Shown: piece after piece, positions 56,823-64,000 of the stretch
Layout: each line of letters begins with the position of its first letter
Numbering within the stretch: position 1 is the first letter of the stretch
Assembly (NCBI RefSeq): GCF_041200145.1
Contig: NZ_CP165734.1
Coordinates: 4,836,001-4,900,000 of the forward strand
DNA length: 64,000 nt
Direction of reading: 5' to 3'
Source: Bradyrhizobium sp. LLZ17
GTDB lineage: Bacteria > Pseudomonadota > Alphaproteobacteria > Rhizobiales > Xanthobacteraceae
Program-made: the position numbers and the translations under genes
Notes under the pieces: generated by a model
Told to the model about the DNA's origin: nothing
Seen by the model: the letters and a program-made list of their open reading frames with translations, nothing else
Database searches by the model: none

Positions 56823-57068
56823 ATGCTTGCAAATCGCCGCAGAAGCGAACGACGGATGTGCACTCGGCTTGCCAAGATCCATCTTGGCGCCGGCTCCTTG
56901 CCGAGGGACTGCACGATCACGGACATCTCGGACGGGGGCGTGAAAGTGGTGGCGGAATTTCTCGAAGTGCCGCCGCAATTCACCATCATCTTCGCGCCTG
57001 ATTATTCGCGCCAATGCCGGCTGCGCTGGCGGATCGGCTGCGAATTCGGCGCCGAATTCACCGATTAG
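56823..57068 (+). CDS. PilZ domain protein
   Basis: The 81-residue protein starts MLANRRRSERRMCTRLAKIH. The c-di-GMP-binding pattern of PilZ is present: RRRSERR then DISDGGVKV, a stand-alone receptor without output domain. It lies next to Tad pilus genes, consistent with control of surface attachment, though no direct link is visible. It is divergent from yifB. Confidence 0.87.
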   Translation: MLANRRRSERRMCTRLAKIHLGAGSLPRDCTITDISDGGVKVVAEFLEVPPQFTIIFAPDYSRQCRLRWRIGCEFGAEFTD

Positions 57069-57151
57069 ACCCTGCCAACGCGTTTCCTTAACGGGAATTT
57101 AGCGTTAATCGGCAAAGCATCTCTGATCAGTCCGCCGGCGGTGATCAGAGT

Positions 57152-57928
57152 ATGTCCAAGCGTTCGTGCCTTGCCTCTTCCCCGGCGAGATTGTTGCTTC
57201 CGGCCCTCCTGGTGCTCGTTCTCGGCGGTTGCCAGACCACGAGCCTGGAGGACGTGACCGGCGCGCTCGGCGGCAGGCCGGAGCCAGCGGCCAGGGCCGA
57301 CGGGAGGCCGGACATGGACGCGCTGCGCGAGCGCTACCGCGCCAAGCCGAGCGATCCCAATATCGCCCTCGATTACGGCACGGCGCTGCGCGAGACCCGC
57401 CAGCGCGCCCAGGCGGTCGCGGTGCTCGAGCAGGCCGTGCTGGCCCATCCCAGCAACAAGGCGCTGCTCGCCGGCTACGGCCGCGCACTGGCCGACAATG
57501 GCAATTTCCAGCAGGCCTACGATGTGCTCAGCCGCGCGCATACGCCTGAAGATCCCGACTGGCATATCCTGTCGGCGCAAGGCGCGGCGCTCGACCAGCT
57601 CGGCCGCAACGAGGAAGCGCAGCAATATTATGCGACCGCGCTGAAGATCGTGCCGGACGAGCCGTCGGTGCTGTCCAATCTCGGCCTGTCCTATATGCTC
57701 CAGAACAATCTGCCGAGGGCCGAGGAGACCATGCGCCGCGCTTACGGGCGTAACGCTGCCGATCCCCGCGTGCGCGCCAATCTCGCGCTGGTGCTGGGAC
57801 TGGAAGGAAAGCAGGCCGAGGCCGAGACCATCGTGAAGGCCGATCTGCCGCCGGATCAGGCGGCAGCAAAGGTCGCGACGCTACGGCAGCTGCTGAGCAA
57901 GAAGCAGCAACAGCGGGCGGAGAAGTAG
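57152..57928 (+). CDS. tadD: TadD-like TPR lipoprotein
   Basis: The 258-residue protein has a lipobox signal peptide (LVLVLGGCQTTS, lipidated Cys near residue 26). Tetratricopeptide repeats run from about 65 to 235 (ALDYGTALRETRQRAQAVAV; NLGLSYMLQNNLPRAEETM). TadD-like lipoproteins help assemble the Tad secretin in the outer membrane. It converges on cpaE. Confidence 0.85.
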   Translation: MSKRSCLASSPARLLLPALLVLVLGGCQTTSLEDVTGALGGRPEPAARADGRPDMDALRERYRAKPSDPNIALDYGTALRETRQRAQAVAVLEQAVLAHPSNKALLAGYGRALADNGNFQQAYDVLSRAHTPEDPDWHILSAQGAALDQLGRNEEAQQYYATALKIVPDEPSVLSNLGLSYMLQNNLPRAEETMRRAYGRNAADPRVRANLALVLGLEGKQAEAETIVKADLPPDQAAAKVATLRQLLSKKQQQRAEK

Positions 57929-57965
57929 CGCGCCGGAGCTCAGATCCCGGGTTTGACGTTGGCGC

Positions 57966-59255
57966 TTACGACGCCTTGCGATGCGGAGCGGATCCGCGTC
58001 CCGATTTGCCCTTCAGCTTCTTCAGGAGCGGTCCGAGCAGCGACCGCTTCGGCTTCTTCACCTCGCCGCGCCCGGCGAGGCGGTTCGCGATGTTCTGGAA
58101 CAGCTCGGTGGTGCGGTGGCTCTTGGAGACCTCCGCGATCATCTGGCCGTTATTGGCAGCGGTCGAGAACAGCTTCGAATCGAACGGGATCACCGCGATC
58201 GGCTGGCTCTCCATGGTCTTGGCGAACGACTTGACGTCGATCTCCGCCCGCTTGTGCATGCCGACCTGGTTGATGCAGTACAGCGGCGGCCGGTCGTTCG
58301 GCCGCGCCGCCTTCAGCACGGTCAGCATGTTCTTGGTGTTGCGCAGGTTGGCGAGATCGGGTTCGGCCACGATCACGATGTCGTCGGCGTTGACCAGCGC
58401 GCGCCGCGTCCAGCCCGACCATTGATGGGGCACGTCGAGCACGATGCAGGGCGTGGTCATGCGCAGCGTGTCGAACACCGCGTCGAAGGCTTCGGCGCCA
58501 AAATCATAGACACGGTCGAGTGCCGCGGGCGCCGCCAGCAGGCTGAGGCGCTCGGTGCATTTGGCGAGCAGGCGCTCCATCAGCGCCGTGTCCGGCCGGT
58601 CCTGCGACAGCACCGCGTTGGCGATGCCCTGCACCGGGTCCTGGTTGTAGTCGAGGCTCGCGGTGCCGAAGGCGAGATCGAGATCGATCACCACGGAATC
58701 GAGCGCCAGATCGCGCGCGATAGTCCAGGCCACGTTGTGGGCGACGGTGGACGCGCCGACGCCGCCCTTGGCGCCGACCACGGCGATGACGCGGCCGGTG
58801 ATGATGGTTTCCGAGGCCGAGAACAGGCTACAGATCGAGCGCACCACATCGATGGTCTCGACCGGGCCGATCACGTAATCATTGACGCCGCGGCGCACCA
58901 GCTCGCGGTACGGCGCCGTGTCGCCGGGATTGCCGATCACGACCACGCGCGTGCCGGGATCGCAGACGCCGGCGAGATCGTCGAGGCCCTCGAGAATGTC
59001 GCGCGTGCCGTCGGATTCGATCACGATCACGTTCGGCGTCGGCATCGTCTCGTAGACTTCGATCGCCGCGGCCAGGCCGCCGTCCTTGGCGGTGAGATGC
59101 GCCTTGGCGAGACGGCGGTCCAGGCCGGCCGCGGTCACCGCCGCGAGCGTCTGCTCGGTCTCGCAAAACGCCTGCACCGAGATGCGAGGGACCGGCGCAA
59201 TGTGTTCCTCGGGGTGCTGCGGATCGTCCGCTTCCTGGTCGTGGGCGCTCGTCAT
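57966..59255 (-). CDS. cpaE: Tad pilus assembly protein CpaE (TadZ)
   Basis: The 429-residue protein has an N-terminal receiver-like domain (about 30-145) lacking clear phosphorylation residues, then a MinD/ParA-type ATPase with deviant Walker A VVGAKGGVGASTVAHN near residue 163 and VVIDLDLAFGTASLD. The C-terminal tail is very basic (KKPKRSLLGPLLKKLKGKSG). CpaE/TadZ marks the pole for the Tad pilus. The start overlaps the cpaD stop by ATGA. Confidence 0.92.
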   Translation of the reverse strand: MTSAHDQEADDPQHPEEHIAPVPRISVQAFCETEQTLAAVTAAGLDRRLAKAHLTAKDGGLAAAIEVYETMPTPNVIVIESDGTRDILEGLDDLAGVCDPGTRVVVIGNPGDTAPYRELVRRGVNDYVIGPVETIDVVRSICSLFSASETIITGRVIAVVGAKGGVGASTVAHNVAWTIARDLALDSVVIDLDLAFGTASLDYNQDPVQGIANAVLSQDRPDTALMERLLAKCTERLSLLAAPAALDRVYDFGAEAFDAVFDTLRMTTPCIVLDVPHQWSGWTRRALVNADDIVIVAEPDLANLRNTKNMLTVLKAARPNDRPPLYCINQVGMHKRAEIDVKSFAKTMESQPIAVIPFDSKLFSTAANNGQMIAEVSKSHRTTELFQNIANRLAGRGEVKKPKRSLLGPLLKKLKGKSGRGSAPHRKAS

Positions 59256-59986
59256 TTGCCTGTGTCGCTGAGTTTGGCTTTGTCAGCCTCGGGATAAGTG
59301 GTCGAGGTCGCGGCGCCCTTGCGATAGCGGTCGAAGGCGATATCGCGCCGTGCGGTATAGGCCGGCGTTTCGGCGCGCGGCTGCTCGAGGTCGGCGGGGT
59401 TGTCGATCATCGCCGCGAGATTGCGCTGGGTGGCGCAACCAAGATTGAAATAGGGCCGGTTCTCGTTGTAGCCGGGGTCGAGGATGGATGGGCCCATGTC
59501 CTCGGGCCACAATCCGCACGGCCCGGCGACCGCGGCGATCCTGGAATAGCTCAGCCGGATGGTCGGCAGCAGCGCGGGATCCTCGGGCCGATAGGTATGC
59601 TCGACGATGGCGCGCGACGGCACGCCGCCGGCGCCGAGCACGGCACGGATTTCGTGATAGGTCGCCGCTGCGGCGCGCGAATTCGCGGTGTCGACCGGCA
59701 CGTCGACGACGACCGAGCCGGTGCCTTCGCGCACCCAGTCCCCGGCAATGCCTGCGACGTCCGCGTGCTGCGCCGCCGAGAGGCCGCCGCGCGCCTTGCC
59801 GACGAAAATCACGATCGAGCGCTTGGCTTCCTGCACCGCGATCGGGTGGCGCTGGCGATAATCGGTCGGCACCGTCTGGGTGGTGACGACGTCACCGGTG
59901 GTGTTGCACGCACCGAGCATGACGGAGAGCCCCGTCAGTGCAAGCGCGATGCGCAAATTGCGACGTCGATCGTCTATCTTCGTCAT
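59252..59986 (-). CDS. cpaD: Tad pilus assembly protein CpaD
   Basis: The protein has 244 residues from MTKIDDRRRNLRIALALTGL. It is a lipoprotein: signal peptide with VMLGACNTTG lipobox. CpaD motifs are DYRQRHPIAVQEAKRSIVIF and CGLWPEDMGPSILDPGYNEN, then NLGCATQRNLAAMIDNPADL. It acts in the outer-membrane secretin complex with CpaC. It lies between cpaC and cpaE. Confidence 0.92.
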   Translation of the reverse strand: MTKIDDRRRNLRIALALTGLSVMLGACNTTGDVVTTQTVPTDYRQRHPIAVQEAKRSIVIFVGKARGGLSAAQHADVAGIAGDWVREGTGSVVVDVPVDTANSRAAAATYHEIRAVLGAGGVPSRAIVEHTYRPEDPALLPTIRLSYSRIAAVAGPCGLWPEDMGPSILDPGYNENRPYFNLGCATQRNLAAMIDNPADLEQPRAETPAYTARRDIAFDRYRKGAATSTTYPEADKAKLSDTGK

Positions 59987-60029
59987 CGCTTCATCCCTCT
60001 CGTCCCGTTCCCCAAAACGTCCGTTCGTG

Positions 60030-61476
60030 TCAGTCGATGATGAAGCCGAAATCGCCCTGGTTGCTGTCCATCGGATCGATGCGGCGGGCGATGCCATAGA
60101 GGCGGTTCATGCGGCCGAGCAGTGCCGACTGCGAGATCCGACGACGGCGCGAAGCCGTCATCGGGCCGCGACAGTTCCTTCTGGGCGACCGCGCGCACCA
60201 CGTAAGGCGTCACAATCACCATCAGCTCGGTCTCGTTGTTGACGAAGTCCTGGCTGCGAAACAGCGCGCCGAGGATCGGCACCTGGTCGACGCCGGGCAG
60301 GCCGTTGATCGCCTGCTTGGTCTGCTGCTGGATCAGGCCAGCCATCGCCATCGAGCCGCCGGACGGGATCTCGAGCGTGGTCTCGGCGCGACGGGTCTGG
60401 ACCGAGGGGATGGTGATCGAGTTGGTCGAGCTCGGCGACAGCGCCTGCGACACCGTGATGGCGTTCTGGCTCGACAACTCCGAGACCTCCGTCATCACCC
60501 GCAGGCTGATCCGCCCTTCGCTGAGCACGACCGGCGTGAAGTTCAGGGAGATGCCGAATTTCTTGTAGGTGATCTGGGTCGTACAGACATGCGTTGTCGG
60601 ATCGCAGGCGTAGCCGCCGGGAATTGGAAATTCGCCGCCCGCGATGAAGGTGGCGGATTCGCCCGAGATCGCCGTCAGGCTCGGCTCGGCCAGCGTCCGC
60701 ATCACGCCGGCGCTTTCCATGGCGCGCATCGTGGCGCTGACGGTGGCGAAGCCCTTGGTGAGGCCGGCAACACCGAGCGCGTTGTTGCTGACCAGCGGCC
60801 CGCCGCTGGCCGAGAACGGGTTGGAATTGTTGAAATTCACGACCGCGGTGCCGGCGTTCAGGCTGGCGCTGAGGTCGACGCCGAGCTGCTTGACGATATC
60901 GCGACGCACTTCGCCGACGACGACCTTGAGCATCACCTGGTCGCGGCCGCGCACGACGATGTTGTTGACGACCTTGTCCGCGCCGCCGACCAGCTTTGCG
61001 GCGACGTCGCCGGCCTGCTGCGCCTCGACCGGGCTCGACACCGAGCCGGTCAGCATCACGCTGTCGCCGACGCCCTCGATCTGCACGCCGGGCAGCGATT
61101 GGCGGAGTGCCGTGCGCATGCCGTTGAGGTCGCGCTTCACCGCGATATCATAGGCCGCGACCTGCTGGCCGTCGGCTGAGAAGAACACGACATTGGTCTG
61201 CCCGACCGTGCCGCCGATGATATAGGCGCGCTGCGCCGATCGGATCACCGCATTGGCGATCTTGGGATCGGCCACCAGCACGTCCTTGACCTCGCGCGGC
61301 AGGTCGATGACGACCGATTTGCCGACGCCGAGCGACAGGAAGCGCGTGCGGGCCGGCGCGATGGTCGCGACCGGCGCCGCGTCGAGATCCGCCGCCCGCA
61401 GCGGCGCCTGGTCGCCGACCGGCGCATCCGCGGCGCTGACAAGGCCCGGCGCTGCGACGAGCCCGAGCATCAGCAT
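60030..61476 (-). CDS. cpaC: Tad/Flp pilus outer-membrane secretin CpaC (RcpA), with frameshift(s)
   Basis: The secretin has an N-terminal BON/N0-like region (LGVGKSVVIDLPREVKDVLV) and a C-terminal secretin domain (VQTRRAETTLEIPSGGSMAM; LPGVDQVPILGALFRS; ELMVIVTPYVV). Its true C-terminus, LGRMNRLYGIARRIDPMDSN and onwards to FIID, lies in a frame shifted by one base near 60,135. The original frame otherwise runs on to 59,983. At the 5' end a CG dinucleotide tract near 61,495 also disrupts an upstream MNDGDNQTGLRMRGRAR start. The ATG at 61476 gives a short signal peptide. Confidence 0.88.
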
Positions 61477-61561
61477 GGTACCCGTCCAGAACGAGCGCGC
61501 GCGCGTCCCCGCATGCGCAGGCCCGTCTGATTATCCCCGTCGTTCATCCTGGGTGTCCCCA

Positions 61562-62377
61562 TCACTTCTGTGACGTTAGTTGCCGCGCCTGGACGCCGTA
61601 GCGGATCACGTTGATGCCGCCTGGACGCTTGGCCGCCTGATCCTCGGGCACGCCATCGGACGCGTTGGCATCGGCGATGCTCCGCAGTGCGAGCGTCAGC
61701 GTGCCGCCCTGGCGCGAGGCCGATATCGTTGCGACCTGATCGGGCTTGAGCTCGAGCGTGACGGTCTTGCCGATCACCGCGTTCTGGCCGTCCTTCTCCT
61801 TCGGTGCCTGGTCGATCGCGAGCACGCGGATGTTGGACAGGATGACTTCCGACAGGATCAGGTCGTTGCCGCCGGTCGGGCCGTTGGCTCCGTCGGGATT
61901 CTTCAGGCGGCGCGTCAGCACGATGTCGACGCGGTCGTTCGGCAGGATGAAGCCGCCGGCGGCGGTTTCGGCTGAAATCTCGGTGGAGACCGCCCGCATG
62001 CCCGAGGGCAGGATCGCGGCCATGAAGCCGGAGCCGTCGGCCTTCACCAGCTTCTGCTCGCGGATTGGTTCGCCCTGCATCAAGGGCACGCGCGCGATCG
62101 AGCCTGCGATCTGCGTCTGGGCCTCGGGCCGGCTGTCACGGCGGATGAAGGCGCTGCTCGCGGTGGCTGACGGCCAGGTCTGCCATTGCAGGTCCTCGGC
62201 CTTCACGGCCTGGCCGAGCTGGATGTCGGTTTTGGCGACGAGCACCTCGACCGTCGGCAGCTTCTCGGCGACCGGTGCTGCGGGAGCCGGCTTGTTGTCA
62301 TAGCCGCTCGCCAGATAGGCGGCGACTCCGCCGGCGCCCAGCGCAATGACGAGAACGACAATGCGTGCGGTGTTCAT
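61562..62377 (-). CDS. cpaB: Tad pilus assembly protein CpaB (RcpC)
   Basis: The protein has 271 residues from MNTARIVVLVIALGAGGVAA. It has an N-terminal membrane anchor, then a SAF domain (TVEVLVAKTDIQLGQAVKAE) and the CpaB/RcpC domain (VSTEISAETAAGGFILPNDRVDI). It acts in the periplasm with the secretin. It is the first gene of cpaB-cpaC-cpaD-cpaE. cpaF and the prepilin genes are not in this window. Confidence 0.92.
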   Translation of the reverse strand: MNTARIVVLVIALGAGGVAAYLASGYDNKPAPAAPVAEKLPTVEVLVAKTDIQLGQAVKAEDLQWQTWPSATASSAFIRRDSRPEAQTQIAGSIARVPLMQGEPIREQKLVKADGSGFMAAILPSGMRAVSTEISAETAAGGFILPNDRVDIVLTRRLKNPDGANGPTGGNDLILSEVILSNIRVLAIDQAPKEKDGQNAVIGKTVTLELKPDQVATISASRQGGTLTLALRSIADANASDGVPEDQAAKRPGGINVIRYGVQARQLTSQK

Positions 62378-62824
62378 ACGCCTCTACTCTTACGCGGGGC
62401 ACTCGAACCGCACGTGGCGGGTTTCCCCGTGTCGATGAGTAGGGAGTAAAAGTATAAGGGGTGTTGCGAGGCCGAATGTGATGGCCGGTCACGATGCCAG
62501 TTCTTCCCGGATGGTGAATGCCGCGTTATTCGGCAGCATGCAGCTCCGTAGATTTACGCAAGGCGACAGACGCCCGCGGGGACGCGCGGCGTCATGGTGA
62601 ATGGGTGGTTAGGGATGTGCGTTATCCGGAGCGGCGTCGTTAAGCAGAGAGACGGAAGCAAGGTGTCATCTCACTGGTGTCGTCCTGGCGAAAGCCAGGA
62701 CCCATAACCACGCTGCGAATTATTGAGGAGGTGGTCACGCCGGTCTTCGTCAAACCGGTAGTCGGGTTAATGGGTCCTGGCTTTCGCCAGGACGACACTG
62801 GGGGGAAGCTATGATGCTCGAGCG
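62378..62824. other. Intergenic region upstream of cpaB
   Basis: The region is about 450 bp and contains the cpaB promoter and a long inverted repeat (62677-62798). No gene or RNA was recognised. A minus-strand frame at 62640 covers the repeat and is unlikely to be real. Confidence 0.6.
62677..62798. repeat. 29-bp perfect inverted repeat pair (REP-like)
   Basis: The 29-bp arm at 62677-62705 recurs as its exact reverse complement at 62770-62798. Each arm contains a CCTGGC-gaaa-GCCAGG hairpin. The design closely parallels the pair at 12686-12807, differing in the stem sequence. Confidence 0.9.
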
Positions 62825-63769
62825 CTACTTCGTCCGCTTCTGCTCGATCACGTCCCAGACCTTCGCCGCCACGTCGGGGCCGCCCAGTTTGGCAACGGCG
62901 CGGATGCCGGTGGGGGATGTCACGTTGATCTCGGTGAGGTTGCCGTTGATGACGTCGATGCCGACGAACAGCAGGCCGCGTTCGCGCAGCGCCGGTCCAA
63001 CCGTGGCGCAGATCTCGCGCTCGCGCGGCGTGAGCTCGGTCTCGTGCGCGGCGCCGCCGCGCACCATGTTGGAGCGGAGGTCGTCCGCGGCCGGCACGCG
63101 GTTCACCGCACCGGCGAACTCGCCATTGACCAGAATGATGCGCTTGTCGCCGTGCTTCACCTCGGGGATGAACTGCTGGATCACCCACGCTTCCTTGAAG
63201 GTCACCGAGAACATGTCGAACAGCGAGCCGAAATTCATGTCCTGCGGCATCACGCGGAACACCGCCGCGCCGCCATGGCCGTGCAGCGGCTTCATCACCA
63301 CGGCACCGTACTTGTCGCGAAAGGCGTTGATCTCGTCGAGGTCGCGCGAGATCAGGGTCGGCGGCATCAGCTGCGGAAAATTCATCACGAACAGCTTTTC
63401 CGGCGCGTTGCGCACGGACGCGGGATCGTTCACCACCAGCGTCTTCGGGTGGATGCGCTCGAGCAGATGCGTCGAGGTGATGTAGGCGAGGTCGAACGGC
63501 GGATCCTGGCGCAGCAGCACGACGTCGAAGCCGTTGAGCGCCTCGCGCTTGGGCTCGCCGAGGGTGAAATGATCGCCGGGCTCGTCGCGCACGGTCAGCA
63601 GTTGAACGGGAGCGACGATCTCTTCGCCAACCATCGAGAGCTTGTCGGGCGTGTAATAGGACAGGCCGTGGCCGCGCTTCTGCGCCTCCAGAAGCAGCGC
63701 AAAGGTGGAATCGCCCTTGATGTTGATGCGGGCGATGGGGTCCATCTGGACGGCGACGTTCAGTTTCAT
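62825..63769 (-). CDS. gshB: Glutathione synthetase
   Basis: The protein has 314 residues from [23 protein letters not shown]-grasp features are [19 protein letters not shown], the glutathione-synthetase signatures [12 protein letters not shown] and [20 protein letters not shown], and the C-terminal [17 protein letters not shown]. It joins gamma-glutamylcysteine and glycine. The downstream neighbour in transcription order upstream, the yraN-like gene, ends 10 bp before this start, so the two are likely co-transcribed. Confidence 0.95.
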   Translation of the reverse strand: MKLNVAVQMDPIARINIKGDSTFALLLEAQKRGHGLSYYTPDKLSMVGEEIVAPVQLLTVRDEPGDHFTLGEPKREALNGFDVVLLRQDPPFDLAYITSTHLLERIHPKTLVVNDPASVRNAPEKLFVMNFPQLMPPTLISRDLDEINAFRDKYGAVVMKPLHGHGGAAVFRVMPQDMNFGSLFDMFSVTFKEAWVIQQFIPEVKHGDKRIILVNGEFAGAVNRVPAADDLRSNMVRGGAAHETELTPREREICATVGPALRERGLLFVGIDVINGNLTEINVTSPTGIRAVAKLGGPDVAAKVWDVIEQKRTK

Positions 63770-63779
63770 GGTCTGCCTT

Positions 63780-64000
63780 TCAGGTCGAGGCGTCGAATGC
63801 CGCCAACACATGGCGTGGAAGTGACCGCGGCGCAATCAGCATGGCGTCGAATCGCAGGTCGAATTCCGCATGCTCGGGATGCGCCACAAGCCAGCCCTGC
63901 GCGGCATTGATGATCCGCTGCTGCTGGCGCGGTGTTACGGCGAAGGCGGCGTCATCCAGCGTCGCGCGCGCCTTGACCTCGACGAATGCGATCAAATTGC
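63780..64000 (-). CDS. YraN family (UPF0102) nuclease-like protein, 3' part
   Basis: The last about 73 residues are present; the gene starts beyond the right edge. The motif [10 protein letters not shown] and [10 protein letters not shown] are characteristic of the UPF0102/YraN endonuclease-like fold (E-x-K of the PD-(D/E)XK type). In many proteobacteria it lies between rsmI and gshB, as here. Confidence 0.9.
   Translation of the reverse strand, partial: NLIAFVEVKARATLDDAAFAVTPRQQQRIINAAQGWLVAHPEHAEFDLRFDAMLIAPRSLPRHVLAAFDAST

Noticed and set aside
57981..59297. 438-residue plus-strand frame over cpaE
   Set aside because: It is rich in His/Arg/Asp as expected for the complement of high-G+C coding DNA; cpaE on the other strand is intact.
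1..64000. CRISPR array
   Set aside because: No regularly spaced direct repeats were seen; all clear repeats are isolated palindromes or inverted pairs.

Overview
The window looks like a chromosome segment of a Bradyrhizobium-type alphaproteobacterium (Nitrobacteraceae). The evidence is high G+C coding sequence, the conserved order mnmG / mnmE / rho / hemJ // ppsR-maf-coaE-dnaQ / secB, a hisB-hisH-hisA-hisF-hisE cluster, hslUV, a Tad pilus cpaBCDE set, and several families of short intergenic palindromes. Genus assignment rests on gene order and protein recognition only; no search was run.

Core region A (1-24,670). The start lies close to the replication origin. Three near-perfect parS centromere sites sit between mnmG and mnmE. 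The 520-bp hemJ/ppsR intergenic region has the gene context, DnaA-box-like sequences and GANTC cluster expected of an alphaproteobacterial oriC. Next come nucleotide, coenzyme A and DNA maintenance genes (maf, coaE, dnaQ), secB, a Tim44-like protein, mltA, an Smr protein, the HslUV protease, the histidine pathway, coaA and a hybrid histidine kinase.

Genomic island (about 24,675-55,955). yifB/comM is cut in two just before its Walker A motif: the 3' part is at 23,772-24,670 and the 5' part at 55,955-56,595. The roughly 31 kb between them is a mobile island with more A+T than its flanks. Its left end carries a large serine integrase gene. The island then holds a PD-(D/E)XK-like nuclease gene, a one-span membrane protein, an EVE-HNH candidate type IV restriction enzyme and a small serine resolvase. 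Next is a complete-looking Detocs-type anti-phage two-component system (dtcA sensor kinase, dtcB receiver, dtcC receiver fused to a nucleosidase). Beyond that lie a membrane alpha/beta hydrolase / membrane protein / AbiGi-like cluster, a serine recombinase-ParB-ParB operon, an HUH-type replication protein with a decayed second copy, and a replication-like module with a family A DNA polymerase. The island is therefore a defence-rich integrated element carrying its own mobility and replication genes.

Core region B (55,955-64,000). After the yifB 5' part come a PilZ protein, the Tad pilus genes tadD (plus) and cpaB-cpaC-cpaD-cpaE (minus), gshB and the start of a YraN-family gene.

Caution: at least nine single- or few-base frameshifts are visible. 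The integrase gene has three. The small resolvase, the ParB-linked recombinase, dtcA and one replication-module gene have one each, and in the core hslU and cpaC are affected. They are denser in the island, but because core genes are hit too, some may be sequencing errors rather than decay.
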